A stretch of DNA of 64,000 nt from Meghimatium bilineatum (GCA_034231615.1 CM067315.1:15425267-15489266), one strand, 5' to 3'; shown: positions 1-12,590, counted from the first letter of the stretch. Translations and numbers: made by a program. The notes: a model not told the origin generated them from the sequence alone.

Positions 1-1790
1 GTTGAGCAATAGCACACGCATAAAGTTGTATACACGTGTTGTATTGTCCTCTTATACAAGTTATTATTGATTGTTTTAAATTATATATTGTCACAGCTTG
101 TGTCAGGGAACGAATTACGTTGACATGTTACTATATAAAACTAGCAGCAGTTGGCGCATCTGCATGCGTGATCACAATAACCCGCAATAAGTTCTCTCGT
201 TTCTCTCGCTGGATCTCAATACAATCGGTTACAGTGTTTTTGAAGTATTTTCACTTCTCACAGAAATTTATAAACTGAGCTGTTGACAGTGAACACAAAT
301 TCAAAATCCATATTTATTACAACAATCATCCCAAAATGTACCACTCACTTCAAACTGTCCTGAAGTAGTCCATAATTCACTACCTAAGAATAACCATATC
401 ATAATTTGGTCTTCTAGAAAAACTGAATGCCATTTGCGTCATGGCACTTAAAATATGTTACTAATTTATGTTCGTTTTGCCATTAAGGCCAGTTACTGCC
501 ATGACGATGAGGCCACCAGTGGCTGAAAAACTAAGCCTGACAACGATCACCGCATTTGAGCAAGACACCTGTCTTCCCTATCAAGCTAAGTCACGTAAAA
601 AGGGGATAAAATACTACAGCTGTGACAAGTGGAACAGCTTGCACTACATTGAGAGTTGAGACAGAAAGATCACACTGCTCACCATGACAAATTAATGCAG
701 GGTGGAGTATTGCAAAAAGCACTCAAGCAATTTAGGACCTTATGTGACACATCAATACAGAATCAAACATAAAGACAGAATTTATGAAAATTTTCTGCAA
801 ATATTTGCTTCTATGACTAACAGAGGCTTTGGTCAGAGAGAATGTCAAAGAGGGGGGATGTGATTATATACACTGATGTATCTATAATTAGACATGTTCA
901 CAGTGCTTGGACTTTTACAGCTCAGTGCCCAGGTAAAAATATCAGGAAGGAGAATGGGGCATTTACGGTTACTACGAGTAGCATGACCATGAAGATTATG
1001 GCGGTGACCAGGGCATTTGAGTGAGTATGCACACAGAAGGTTCCGCAGAGTATGCATCTTGAGTGACTCTTTGAGTATGATTAGGAAAGTATAAGTGGGT
1101 CTTGTTCGCGAACAGTGGATTGATGGTGAGGCTGAAAGTGGTTACATTTATTTTCGTGCTGGGCATGTGGGTGTTCGAAGCAATGAAAGAGCAAATCAAC
1201 CGGCATCATGCGCGATTGTGGCATATGGCAATGGGTCGAGCTGACATTTTGAACTCCTTAAGAGATATAAGTGCCGGATTTAGACTTGATAAGGCCCTAA
1301 ACTATTTGAGATATGGGGACTTTCATAAGTCCAAATAGTATATTTCAGTGCCAAATATGATTTTTTTGGAGTCCCAAGACAGTGGGGGCCCTAAGCTATA
1401 GCTTGTTTAGCTTATACGTAAATACTGCACTAGAGATATAGTACGCGAGAGTGAGACTAATGTGGATGATGATTCCTTTTCAATAGCTAGGATTAAAGAT
1501 CAGGGTTTGAAATGTGATGTTGCTAGAAGTGAACATTTTGGAGGGCGAAGAAGAATGATGGTCAACCATCATAGTACTGGTACTGTCAGTAGAAGTGTGA
1601 TGGCGGATACACTCAGGGAGAGATCGGAGCAACTATGGACGTGTCCAATTTGAAGTGATGATGATCCGACGACTAACTAATTAACTAACTAGTTCCATAA
1701 CAAAGAGATTCATGAAGCATCCATAGAAAAATCGAAAACAATTTATGCATTAAGTAAGTAAATTCAAGAAGGAAGCCAGAGGATAAATTA
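1..1790. other. No recognisable gene
   Basis: AT-rich sequence with only short, unsupported open frames. A small imperfect hairpin around 1292-1342 has arms containing GGACTT and AAGTCC. I see no protein homology or repeat copy shared with the rest of the window. Confidence 0.4.
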
Positions 1791-1794
1791 ACAA

Positions 1795-1895
1795 TTCTTG
1801 AGTCTAACGGGAATTGAACCATTCTATTTAACGGTACCAAATCGCCTAGCAACTCTCGTACACGAGTTTTTCTGTACTTGACTAACCCCTGCTCC
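1795..1895 (-). repeat. tRNA-like sequence with a B-box motif (possible SINE head)
   Basis: The minus strand carries GGTTCAATTCCC, a good match to the polymerase III B box, preceded by GTTGCTAGGCGATTTGG, which could be a degenerate A box. No full cloverleaf is apparent, so a tRNA-derived SINE remnant is likelier than a tRNA gene. Confidence 0.3.
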
Positions 1896-2311
1896 CCCAA
1901 AAATATGCGATTTTGTCAAGACAATCAAACTGTGCACTTAAGTCACTGAGAATGGACCAATCGAGACAAGGACTATTACAGCAACAACGAACATCCCATA
2001 CATGTATTGAAGTATCCTCAGTAGCAACAAACATATAACATTCATATTAGTTAAACCCCGAATAATTTTACCCATCTGCGCAAATCTCCTGTTTTAACCT
2101 CTTGAATCATATGCATATTAATATAATGCATATAAATATTAGTTAACATCCCCTTAATTAAATGGTTTTTCGTCGAAATGTCGCCCCACAATGTATTTTG
2201 CTTAGTACCGCCTTATACGGCCGCCTCTCTGCATCATACACGGCACGGCCCTGACATTTGGACATATCCGCTGTGCGAAGATGATAATCAATTCCTAATG
2301 GGACATCATCA

Positions 2312-2640
2312 TCATGTGATATATTCTTTCCAGAACGTAGTCTTCCCTATTGATCTCTTGAATTCTCCGCGGTCTTGAACAAGCTGTTCTCCCTCTTCTA
2401 GAGACATGCGCAGGCATTCTTTAATGTCTTTTGTCCAACGGCGTCTTGGGCGCCCTTTGCCCCTGTTACCTTCTATCATCCCCTCCAGGGACTAACTCTC
2501 TCCATGCCGTCGTGTCTCTTAATATGACTGAAAAAACTGGCTTTTTCTTTAATATGGTGTTCAGAAGCCAGTCTTCCTGGATGATTATTCTTAACACCTC
2601 CTGGTTTGTTTCTCCTTGCTATCCATGATATTCTCATAAC
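2312..2640 (-). mobile_element. LINE 3'-end fragment
   Basis: The minus strand reads GNRGKGRPRRRWTKDIKECL, then a short region ending GKTTFWKEYIT and a stop at 2312-2314. The GRPRRRW-D motif followed by QDR marks the extreme C-terminus of many non-LTR retrotransposon polyproteins. Farther upstream, at about 2570-2640, is RISWIARRN, an RT-thumb-like motif out of frame with the rest. The same C-terminus occurs at 13782-13940. Confidence 0.65.
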
Positions 2641-2860
2641 TCTTCTATATCACTATAATTCAAATGATGTTATTCTCTTTACAACACAATATAAATTCGA
2701 CTAGAAATTGAATCTCACAACAAAGTGTAGATAGTAAAAGGTTTGGCATATGGTAAAGTTGAATCTCACAACAAAGTGTACAGAACAAAAGGTTGGGTCT
2801 ATGGTAAAAGTCAGATGAGTTATTAATCAGTGTCATAAAACACGATTTTCCGAAAATTCA

Positions 2861-3899
2861 CAGCTGCATAGTCAGTGCTTGACAAGAAACTGTGGGACTA
2901 ACATCATCTACAGCACTTGCTCAGCTGCATAGTCAGTGCTTGACAGGAAACTGGGACTAACATCGTCTACAGCACTTGCTCAGCTGCATAGTCAGTACTT
3001 GACAGGAAACTGGGACTAACATCGTCTACAGCACTTGCACAGCTGCATAGTCAGTACTTGACAGGAAACTGGGACTAACATCGTCTACAGCACTTGCTAA
3101 GCTGCATAGTCAGTACTTGACAGGAAACTGGGACTAACATCGTCTACAGCACTTGCTAAGCTGCATAGTCAGTACTTGACAGGAAACTGGGACTAACATC
3201 GTCTACAGCACTTGCACAGCTGCATAGTCAGTACTTGACAGGAAACTGGGACTAACATCGTCTACAGCACTTGCACAGCTGCATAGTCAGTGCTTGACAG
3301 GAAACTGGGACTAACATCGTCTACAGCACTTGCTAAGCTGCATAGTCAGTACTTGACAGGAAACTGGGACTAACATCGTCTACAGCACTTGCACAGCTGC
3401 ATAGTCAGTACTTGACAGGAAACTGGGACTAACATCGTCTACAGCACTTGCACAGCTGCATAGTCAGTACTTGACAGGAAACTGGGACTAACATCGTCTA
3501 CAGCACTTGCTAAGCTGCATAGTCAGTACTTGACAGGAAACTGGGACTAACATCATCTACAGCACTTGCACAGCTGCATAGTCAGTGCTTGACAGGAAAC
3601 TGGGACTAACATCGTCTACAGCACTTGCTAAGCTGCATAGTCAGTACTTGACAGGAAACTGGGACTAACATCGTCTACAGCACTTGCTAAGCTGCATAGT
3701 CAGTACTTGACAGGAAACTGGGACTAACATCGTCTACAGCACTTGCTAAGCTGCATAGTCAGTACTTGACAGGAAACTGGGACTAACATCGTCTACAGCA
3801 CTTGCACAGCTGCATAGTCAGTGCTTGACAAGAAACTGTGGGACTAACATCATCTACAGCACTTGCTCAGCTGCATAGTCAGTGCTTGACAGGAAACTG
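2861..3899. repeat. 59-bp minisatellite, about 17.5 copies
   Basis: The unit begins cagctgcatagtcagtactt and ends with agcacttgct. Copies differ mainly at the junction (ctca, caca or ctaa before gctgc) and at tact/tgct. The first and near-last copies share a variant two bases longer. A diverged single copy lies at about 44103-44166. Confidence 0.95.
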
Positions 3900-3939
3900 A
3901 CTATGTAGGCCTATGCTTTGTTTGGATGAGACCAGGAAC

Positions 3940-4140
3940 AGGGTAAAGTTTTGCTAATCAATGGAGACACACATAGTAGCACATAAAAAAACTACGTTTT
4001 GACCAAAAGGCTTTTATCAAGTCAAGATACACAACAGAAAACGACAAGCAAGATCGACATTATAGACGTTCACACGGCCGAGTTAACTGTAAAGTGGAGA
4101 TGGACCGAAGAGTTGTAACTAGGTCATAGGTCAAAACACC
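3940..4140. repeat. Possible Penelope-like terminal fragment
   Basis: The segment acgttttgaccaaaaggc followed by ttttatcaagtcaagatac resembles the terminal repeat at 25709-25737, with a counterpart in opposite orientation at about 14325-14365. No coding sequence is visible. Confidence 0.3.
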
Positions 4141-4514
4141 AGGATGGAGAAAACTGTTAAGAGATTCAAAGAGTTTTTAACTGTTTGTTAACTTTTTATG
4201 TAACATGACTAAAATATAATAATTGGGCTATAAGAACTATCAGCATTCACACTCTTTACAATCTGCTGAGACAGAACTTCTATGAGATACCCAGAGTGTG
4301 TTGTGTTGCTGTCAGTTTAACAAATCATGAATCTTAGACAGCATTAAATTCAACAGGATGCACACACACACACAAAAGGGGGAAATGTATCATAAAAAAT
4401 GTATCGTAGAGGATTCATCATCATCATTCATAGGTCACGGAATTAACATAACCACAACCTGTTCCCACAACCACAACATAATCACAATTCTTTGTGATTA
4501 GAAGATGATATAAC

Positions 4515-4625
4515 TGAACAGGACAAACAGGCAGCAATGCTGTAAACTATGACACAACGCATTCCGTTCTCCGGACTACATCCTGCTGATCTGCAGGAGT
4601 TTGAGAACGAACACAGAACAAGAAG
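4515..4625 (+). repeat. SINE-like family B fragment
   Basis: Contains the family core (gacacaacgcattccgttct, then actacatcctgctgatctgc and a gaacgaacacagaa end) shared with 31485-31695, 35995-36272 and 36300-36545. Confidence 0.55.
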
Positions 4626-4684
4626 ATCCATGAAGACAATCATAGTTCATCCATTGTTTGTTAAAATTGTTAGTATTCAGGTGA

Positions 4685-4785
4685 CATTGTTTTTCTTCTT
4701 CTTCAGCGTTCATTCTCAAACTCCCATTGGATCTCTCTTGTAGCAGGACCATGGTCCTATTAGATTTCCAGCAGGATTGATCTTT
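4685..4785 (-). repeat. SINE-like family A fragment, adjoining a minisatellite
   Basis: Minus-strand copy of the family typified by 19780-19925 (cattctcaaactcccattgg, then tagcaggaccatggtcctat and ttccagcaggat). Its homology stops exactly where the 39/27-bp array begins. Confidence 0.65.
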
Positions 4786-5880
4786 CTCACTGTTGATAAT
4801 TGTAACATTTCTCAATTGATCTTTCCCACTGTTGATAATTGTAACATTTCTCTCACTGTTGATAATTGTAACATTTCTCAATTGATCTTTCTCACTGTTG
4901 ATAATTGTAACATTTCTCAATTGATCTTTCCCACTGTTGATAATTGTAACATTTCTCAATTGATCTTTCCCACTGTTGATAATTGTAACATTTCTCTCAC
5001 TGTTGATAATTGTAACATTTCTCAATTGATCTTTCCCACTGTTGATAATTGTAACATTTCTAAATTGATCTTTCCCACTGTTGATAATTGTAACATTTCT
5101 CTTACTGTTGATAATTGTAACATTTCTCAATTGATCTTTCTCACTGTTGATAATTGTAACATTTCTCAATTGATCTTTCCCACTGTTGATAATTGTAACA
5201 TTTCTCAATTGATCTTTCTCACTGTTGATAATTGTAACATTTCTCAATTGATCTTTCTCACTGTTGATAATTGTAACATTTCTCAATTGATCTTTCCCAC
5301 TGTTGATAATTGTAACATTTCTCCAACTGTTGATAATTGTAACATTTCTCAATTGATCTTTCCCACTGTTGATAATTGTAACATTTCTCCCACTGTTGAT
5401 AATTGTAACATTTCTCAATTGATCTTTCCCACTGATGATAATTGTAACATTTCTCAATTGATCTTTCTCACTGTTGATAATTGTAACATTTCTCAATTGA
5501 TCTTTCCCACTGTTGATAATTGTAACATTTCTCAATTGATCTTTCCCACTGTTGATAATTGTAACATTTCTCCCACTGTTGATAATTGTAACATTTCTCA
5601 ATTGATCTTTCCCACTGTTGATAATTGTAACATTTCTCCCAATGTTGATAATTGTAACATTTCTCAATTGATCTTTCCCACTGTTGATAATTGTAACATT
5701 TCTCAATTGATCTTTCTCACTGTTGATAATTTTAACATTTCTCAATTGATCTTTCCCACTGTTGATAATTGTAACATTTCTCAATTGATCTTTCCCACTG
5801 TTGATAATTGTAACATTTCTCAATTGATCTTTCCCACTGTTGATAATTGTAACATTTCTCAATTGATTTTTCTCACTGTC
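4778..5880. repeat. 39/27-bp compound minisatellite
   Basis: Two interleaved units share the core gttgataattgtaacatttc: a 39-bp unit containing caattgatcttt and a 27-bp unit lacking it. Both lengths are multiples of three and no stop is present in one frame of each strand, giving long open frames in both directions (plus 4777-5907; minus 4576-5910). These encode only 13- or 9-residue repeats and no known domain, so I do not call them genes. Confidence 0.95.
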
Positions 5881-6403
5881 TATAGAATGTTCAATATCCT
5901 TCAGTAGCATTATTCCGTAAACAGTAAAATAGCAAAGGGAACAATTTGCCTTCCACTAAGTGCAAACATGGCACACAATTGGATCATCTGTCTTCAATGA
6001 AAAGCAAACATGGTGTGGCACACTAAGGGTTAAAAGTCATTATAGCTAACAGACTTTGACAGAATAACAAGAGAATTCATAAAATCTTTAATTCAGCAGA
6101 TCAATGATTGCAATAACCTTTTTCTTAAAATATAGAATGTACTTGGAACAGTTTTTCAAAGAAAATAGAACATAGCAGCACAGGTAACAAAGTCTGTGAG
6201 TGAGCTAATAAAAATAAACTAATGACCTTCCAATAACTCAATATGTATATTATTATAAGACAATTATGGTATATTATTTCAACAAATCAGCTCATTCAGT
6301 AATACAAACATTATACACTACACAAAAGTGTAGCAATATGCTACATGTGTTTACAACTCATTCTCTTCACATGATCTCAATTGAAATCTTATTTACACTT
6401 CAG
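5881..6403. other. No recognisable gene
   Basis: AT-rich. A TTAA with adjacent CCCTTAGTGTGCC on the minus strand at about 6016-6034 recalls piggyBac-type ends, but I found no partner end. Confidence 0.3.
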
Positions 6404-6726
6404 ATTGACAAATCATCTTATAGGAGATATCCTATGATTGACAAATCATCTTATAGGAGATATCCTATGATTGACAAATCATCTTATAGGAGATATCCTA
6501 TGATTGACAAATCATCTTATAGGAGATATCCTATGATTGACAAATCATCTTATAGGAGATATCCTATGATTGACAAATCATCTTATAGGAGATATCCTAT
6601 GATTGACAAATCATCTCATAGGAGATATCCTATGATTGACAAATCATCTTATAGGAGATATCCTATGATTGACAAATCATCTTATAGGAGATATCCTATG
6701 ATTGACAAATCATCTTATAGGAGATG
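6404..6726. repeat. 33-bp minisatellite, about 10 copies
   Basis: Unit attgacaaatcatcttatag followed by gagatatcctatg, nearly identical in every copy (one t/c change at about 6617). Its length keeps a frame open (IDKSSYRRYPM repeated), which is a by-product and not evidence for a gene. Confidence 0.95.
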
Positions 6727-6779
6727 ATCATTATTTTGTATGTTCTGGAATTTAATTCACTGGTTTATGAAGATGAATC

Positions 6780-6910
6780 ATGGAGGAATTGGTTCCAGGG
6801 AAGAGAACAAGAGACATAAGACTATGATGGACACAGGACATCGAAGACCTTCTGAATATGACATCGGAAGAGACTGAACAGCTTGCACAAAACTGGGAGG
6901 CTTACTGAGT
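6780..6910 (+). mobile_element. LINE 3'-end fragment
   Basis: One frame reads GKRTRDIRLWWTQDIEDLLN then MTSEETEQLAQNWEAY and a stop, a degenerate match to the GRPRTRW-DIEDCLNMT C-terminus of RTE-like or Jockey-like polyproteins. No RT is attached. Confidence 0.5.
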
Positions 6911-7065
6911 GGCAGTGAGGATAACATTCTGCTAAGGACACATCACGCTGATAGATCGGAATTTATTTTGACTTATTTAAATAGTTGATACATTCAACTT
7001 AAGGATCAATGCATTTATAGTGAATTTTTGAACAATAACAATTTTATGTAGATATTTTTCAGTGC

Positions 7066-8430
7066 TCATTCGTGGTAGGTTGCTGATCTAGCGGTCCATG
7101 CCCTTTGACCCAATGCCATTTTGTGATATATACATGTGTTTGTGAGCTGTTGTTTTGTTCCAAATAATGTGTTACATTTATCTGGCCCTGGAGGGAGAAG
7201 CATTTTCCTGATGTCATCAAGTACTGGACATTCAAAAAGTTGGTGGTCAACAGTTTCATAGGGATGAGTGTACATCTGGAACTCTGGATGTGTGTTGTAT
7301 TCTGTTCAGGTGATTGTTAAGCTGTACATGTTTTGTGTACAGTCAGAAGATGATACTCTGGTCTTTCATTCCCAGGAGGTTGATGTTATCTTTATGATTT
7401 GGGCTGGTCATATATTTATAGATTTTCCCTCCCGTTGTTTCCCATGGCCCATCTGTTCATCCAATTTTCATTGTTCACAGATTTCAGCATAATTTTAACT
7501 GTGTGCATGGTTATTTGTGTATATGGCTGTTCTTGTTGAGCTCCCATCTTTGCTAGTCTGTCTGCCATGTCATTGCCAGGTGTGTTTGAGTGGTCAGGAA
7601 TCCACTGCATAACAATGCTGACTTCATAAGATGTAAGTAGTTGGTTGGCATGGTGATATATTTCCACCAGCTCAGGCTTACAATATCCATCATATTCTAG
7701 TGCTTGAAGAGCGAACATAGAGTCTGTGAAAATAACAATGTTTTGGACTTTTGATGGAAAGGCATCAAATATGGTCTTCAGGTGGTACAAGGCAACTTCT
7801 AGTGCTGTTAGTTTGGCTTCATAGTTAGAACATTTCTCCCCACAGGCATCACACAACTCAACAGATGTTTTGTCTGGATATTCTATATAAAATACCATAA
7901 CCTGCTTTGATGGTGGCTTTGAAAGCAGACCCATCAGTATAGACATGAATCCATTGTTCTGGGTAGGTGTCTATTGTTTTCTGTGTTGCTTTCATAAGAC
8001 TTACTGGGTCGGAACTTTTCGTAGCATTATCTCTTAATTGTGTCTTGATTTCTTGAAATTTAAAACCTGCATGTGGTGATAAACATTTTCTACTCTTTGC
8101 CGTTCTTGTTTGGGAGGTGATAGCTGTCTTTTATTTCACTGACATGGGTGGACTGACTTAATTTTATTCTGTGGTTTGGTTGCAAGTTTTCTACAAATTG
8201 TTTATTTGGGTGGTCTTTGTTAGTTCTTTTGCTTCTTTCATAAGCCTCCATTTCAGCCAAATCTCTCAGCACCTCATGGAGGTTCTACATTTGTATGTAT
8301 TTCACATGCAGGAGTTGGTGTTGATCTCATTGCTCCAATAATAAGACGTTGGGCATTGTTCGGCACTCTATTTAGAGATTCTAAATTTGTCGTGGAACAT
8401 GTTGTGAGGAGTGCACTGTTGCATTCTAAA
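7066..8430 (-). pseudogene. Non-LTR retrotransposon pol fragment with RNase H domain, frameshifted
   Basis: The minus strand first gives an RT-thumb-like segment (8281-8430: SLNRVPNNAQRLIIGAMRST) and a linker (8090-8272). The RNase H domain follows: YTDGSAFKATIKAGYG near 7910-7960, a frameshift, then NYEAKLTALEVALYHL, FTDSMFALQALE and WIPDHSNTPGNDMADRLAKM (to about 7500). All four RNase H acidic positions (D, E, D, D) are recognisable. A downstream segment (7066-7275) has the VDHQLFECP motif that usually follows RNase H. Several frame breaks make it non-functional. RNase H suggests an I/Jockey-like group; the clade is uncertain. Confidence 0.85.
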
Positions 8431-8482
8431 GCAGAATGTATGTGCTCATTCTTAAACTTAAAGTTCTTCAGAAAAGAAACGA

Positions 8483-8833
8483 CTGAATTTCGAGAACAAA
8501 TGTCTGCATAGGATAACTAACACCTATTGGAGTGAATTCAAATCAAATGATAAAATCAGAGAAGAGACACATCAAAACTTTATCACAGATGTTATTAGAA
8601 AATGCCATTGGTCCTACATTGGGCATGTCCTATGCGCAGACATCAACAGAATACACCACCAATCTCTTGAATGGATACCTACAGGCAAAAGAATCAGGAG
8701 TAGACCAAAGGAAACACTCAGAAGAACAATACTTAAAGAAAGTAAAACAAACAGTATTTATAGTATTCAAGAACTGCACAGAATAGCTTTGAACACAGAA
8801 TTTAAGAGATCTGACCTGTGCCCTATGTGCTAA
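8483..8833 (+). pseudogene. LINE polyprotein C-terminal fragment
   Basis: A 116-codon open frame reads LNFENKCLHRITNTYWSEFK, then KCHWSYIGHVLCADINRIHH, QSLEWIPTGKRIRSRPKETL, RRTILKES and ends LCPMC-stop. The W-IGHV, W-P-GKR-RPK-TLRRT pattern is the classic C-terminus of many animal LINE polyproteins. No reverse transcriptase precedes it, so it is a 5'-truncated copy. It lies just beside the opposite-strand RNase H fragment. Confidence 0.8.
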
Positions 8834-8867
8834 CTTCAGTGTCAAAGGAAATTGATGATGATGATTC

Positions 8868-8985
8868 TTAAACTCCTTCTGGATGTATCTTTTAGGACAA
8901 TAGTTCTCCTAGATTACCAGCAGGATGTAGTACATGGAATGGAGATGCTTTTGTCTGTGTTTTATTTAAACCACATATCCAACAA
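8868..8985 (-). repeat. SINE-like family A fragment, adjoining a minisatellite
   Basis: Minus-strand copy (cctagattaccagcaggatg, tagtacatggaatggagatg, ttttatttaaaccacatatc). The 26-bp array starts within its end at ccaacaaaaccatgcactc. Confidence 0.55.
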
Positions 8986-8989
8986 AACC

Positions 8990-11475
8990 ATGCACTCAGT
9001 CACATATAACAAATCAAGCACTCAGTCACATAACAAACCATGCACTCAGTCACATATAACAAATCAAGCACTCAGTCACACATAACAAACCATGCACTCA
9101 GTCACACATAAAAAACCATGCACTCAGTCGCATATAACAAACCATGCACTCAGTCACACATAACAAACCATGCACTCAGTCACATATAACAAATCAAGCA
9201 CTCAGTCACACATAACAAACCATGCACTCAGTCACATATAACAAATCAAGCACTCAGTCACACATAACAAACCATGCACTCAGTCACATATAACAAATCA
9301 AGCACTCAGTCACATATAACAAATCAAGCACTCAGTCACATAACAAACCATGCACTCAGTCACATATAACAAATCAAGCACTCAGTCACACATAACAAAC
9401 CATGCACTCAGTCACATATAACAAACCATGCACTCAGCCACATATAACAAAACACACTCTCAGTCACATATAACAAACCATGCACTCAGTCACATATAAC
9501 AAAACACACTCTCAGTCACATATAACAAACCATGCACTCAGTCACATATAACAAACCATGCACTCAGTCACACATAACAAACCATGCACTCAGTCACACA
9601 TAACAAACCATGCACTCAGTCACATATAACAAATCAAGCACTCAGCCACATATAACAAATCAAGCACTCAGCCACATATAACAAAACACACTCTCAGTCA
9701 CATATAACAAACCATGCACTCAGTCACATATAACAAATCAAGCACTCAGCCACATATAACAAACCATGCAATCAGTCACATATAACAAACCATGCACTCA
9801 GTCACATATAACAAATCAAGCACTCAGCCAAATATAACAAACCATGCACTCAGTCACATATAACAAACCATGCACTCAGTCACATATAACAAACCATGCA
9901 CTCAGTCACATATAACAAATCAAGCACTCAGCCAAATATAACAAACCATGCACTCAGCCAAATATAACAAACCATGCACTCAGTCACATATAACAAACCA
10001 TGCACTCAGTCACATATAACAAATCAAGCACTCAGCCACATATAACAAAACACACTCTCAGTCACATATAACAAATAATGCACTCAGTCACATATAACAA
10101 ACCATGCACTCAGTCACATATAACACAAAATGCACTCAGTCACATATAACAAATCATACACTCAGTCACATATAACAAATCATACACTCAGTCATCACAT
10201 ACAACAAATCATACACTCAGTCACATATAACAAACCATACACTCAGTCACATATAACAAATCATACACTCAGTCACATATAATAAACCATGCACTCAGTC
10301 ACATATAACAAACCATACACTTAGTCACATACAACAAATCATACACTCAGTCACATATAACAAACAATACACTAAGTCACATACAACAAATCATGCACTC
10401 AGTCACATATAACAAACCATGCACTCAGTCACATATAACAAACCATGCACTCAGCCACATATAACAAAACACACTCTCAGTCACATATAACAAACCATGC
10501 ACTCAGTCACATATAACAAAACACACTCTCAGTCACATATAACAAACCATGCACTCAGTCACATATAACAAACCATGCACTCAGTCACACATAACAAACC
10601 ATGCACTCAGTCACACATAACAAACCATGCACTCAGTCACATATAACAAATCAAGCACTCAGCCACATATAACAAATCAAGCACTCAGCCACATATAACA
10701 AAACACACTCTCAGTCACATATAACAAACCATGCACTCAGTCACATATAACAAATCAAGCACTCAGCCACATATAACAAACCATGCAATCAGTCACATAT
10801 AACAAACCATGCACTCAGTCACATATAACAAATCAAGCACTCAGCCAAATATAACAAACCATGCACTCAGTCACATATAACAAACCATGCACTCAGTCAC
10901 ATATAACAAACCATGCACTCAGTCACATATAACAAATCAAGCACTCAGCCAAATATAACAAACCATGCACTCAGCCAAATATAACAAACCATGCACTCAG
11001 TCACATATAACAAACCATGCACTCAGTCACATATAACAAATCAAGCACTCAGCCACATATAACAAAACACACTCTCAGTCACATATAACAAATAATGCAC
11101 TCAGTCACATATAACAAACCATGCACTCAGTCACATATAACACAAAATGCACTCAGTCACATATAACAAATCATACACTCAGTCACATATAACAAATCAT
11201 ACACTCAGTCATCACATACAACAAATCATACACTCAGTCACATATAACAAACCATACACTCAGTCACATATAACAAATCATACACTCAGTCACATATAAT
11301 AAACCATGCACTCAGTCACATATAACAAACCATACACTTAGTCACATACAACAAATCATACACTCAGTCACATATAACAAACAATACACTAAGTCACATA
11401 CAACAAATCATGCACTCAGTCACATATAACAAATCATGCACTCAGTCACATATAACAAATCATACACTCAGTCAT
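8990..11475. repeat. 26-bp minisatellite, about 95 copies, with 1,017-bp higher-order duplication
   Basis: Unit catgcactcagtcacatata followed by acaaac, with variants (atcaagcact, acacactctc, atcatacact, gccaaat). Landmark variants recur at an exact offset of 1,017 bp: aaccatgcactcagcc at 9424 and 10441, catgcaatcagt with its atc at 9771 and 10788, and gtcatcacat at 10191 and 11208. So 9424-10440 was duplicated as a block to give 10441 to about 11450. Confidence 0.95.
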
Positions 11476-11504
11476 ATTTATTGTTCTAATTTATTGTCTA
11501 TAGG

Positions 11505-11560
11505 TTATTATTTCAGAACGTAGTCTTCTCTGTGGATGTTCTGAACTCTTCAAGATTCTG
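11505..11560 (-). mobile_element. LINE 3'-end fragment (very short)
   Basis: The plus strand reads ttatttcagaacgtagtctt then ctctgtggatg, the reverse complement of the KTTFW end seen at 2312-2640. Only the last 20 or so codons remain. Confidence 0.35.
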
Positions 11561-12590
11561 GGTGAGTTGACCTGCCATAGCAAAGGTAAGTTTTAAAATC
11601 TGAGATAATCTTTTTATCCATCATCATCTTGGGCAGCATTTATCCTTGTTACCAGCAACCATACCTTCCATTAATAATTTTGTGTGATGTTATATCTCTT
11701 TGTAAGAATTACCAACATAAAATCATGAGAATATATTTACTTCCACTGCCACATTTTCACTATGTTTATGTTTTCAAACACATAGAATACTGCAAGAGAT
11801 ATACAGATAAACTCAATATATTCATGAAGTTCTTCCAATTCCTTTCATGATACACAATAAATGACACTGAAATTGTTAAGACAAAATATTTTAAGCTTTA
11901 CTGACCTTTGTGTGCAAAATGCCTGGAGAAAAAAAAATTATCCCACACAAACCCTAAGTAAATGGCACGATGAATGAGTTTTAAAATATGTCAACCTGTC
12001 AAAGAATCGCTTTATTATCATGAAATGCGCTGTCAGTGATAGGTAACATTGAGGTCTGGCTAGAGTCACTGACTAAATAAGATCAACTGAGAAGTGAAGG
12101 TGAGGGAAGGGGAGAAGTATGTTCATATCAGCTACATAGGCCTGGAAACAGATGTCACATGACACACCTACAGACTACAAACATAAAGTGAAATAAATAT
12201 CAGTTTTTCATTGAACATATACACAGACTCACATTTATTCTTTCATTATACAGTTGGATGATGGACTTTCATTTCTTTACTGACGGTCAAGAAGCAGACC
12301 AGTGTAACGTTTCATTGAAACTATGATACCCTAAAAATATCACAATATAGTTATAGAATCATCATTGTTGGAGAAATAATTGTGACTGATCATAACTTGA
12401 CCAGACTGACACAGCAGCAAACATCCTCACAGCAGCAAATATGGCTACATGTTTGGCAAAACTGATAAATGTTTAATGATCAACTAACACAAGTCAACTT
12501 TGAGAATTCTTACAGCAAAATAAAAGCAGCTACAGTACTTCTGTACCTGTTCTTGGTTTGCTGGATGTAGCCAAGAATAGAACCAGCTGT
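11561..12590. other. No recognisable gene
   Basis: AT-rich unique sequence with short open frames only. Confidence 0.4.

Noticed and set aside
1285..1345. Hairpin as a regulatory or ncRNA element
   Set aside because: Short, imperfect and isolated, with no second copy or flanking feature; chance is the simpler view.
4777..5907. 376-codon plus-strand frame as a repetitive protein gene
   Set aside because: It is a stop-free minisatellite with equally long antisense frame, no signal peptide, no conserved flanks and a SINE at one end.
6016..6034. Single piggyBac-type end (TTAA CCCTTAG) near 6030
   Set aside because: No inverted partner end found within 1.5 kb, so a transposon cannot be supported.
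8990..11475. CRISPR-like array
   Set aside because: Units are contiguous with no unique spacers, and the window is animal DNA.
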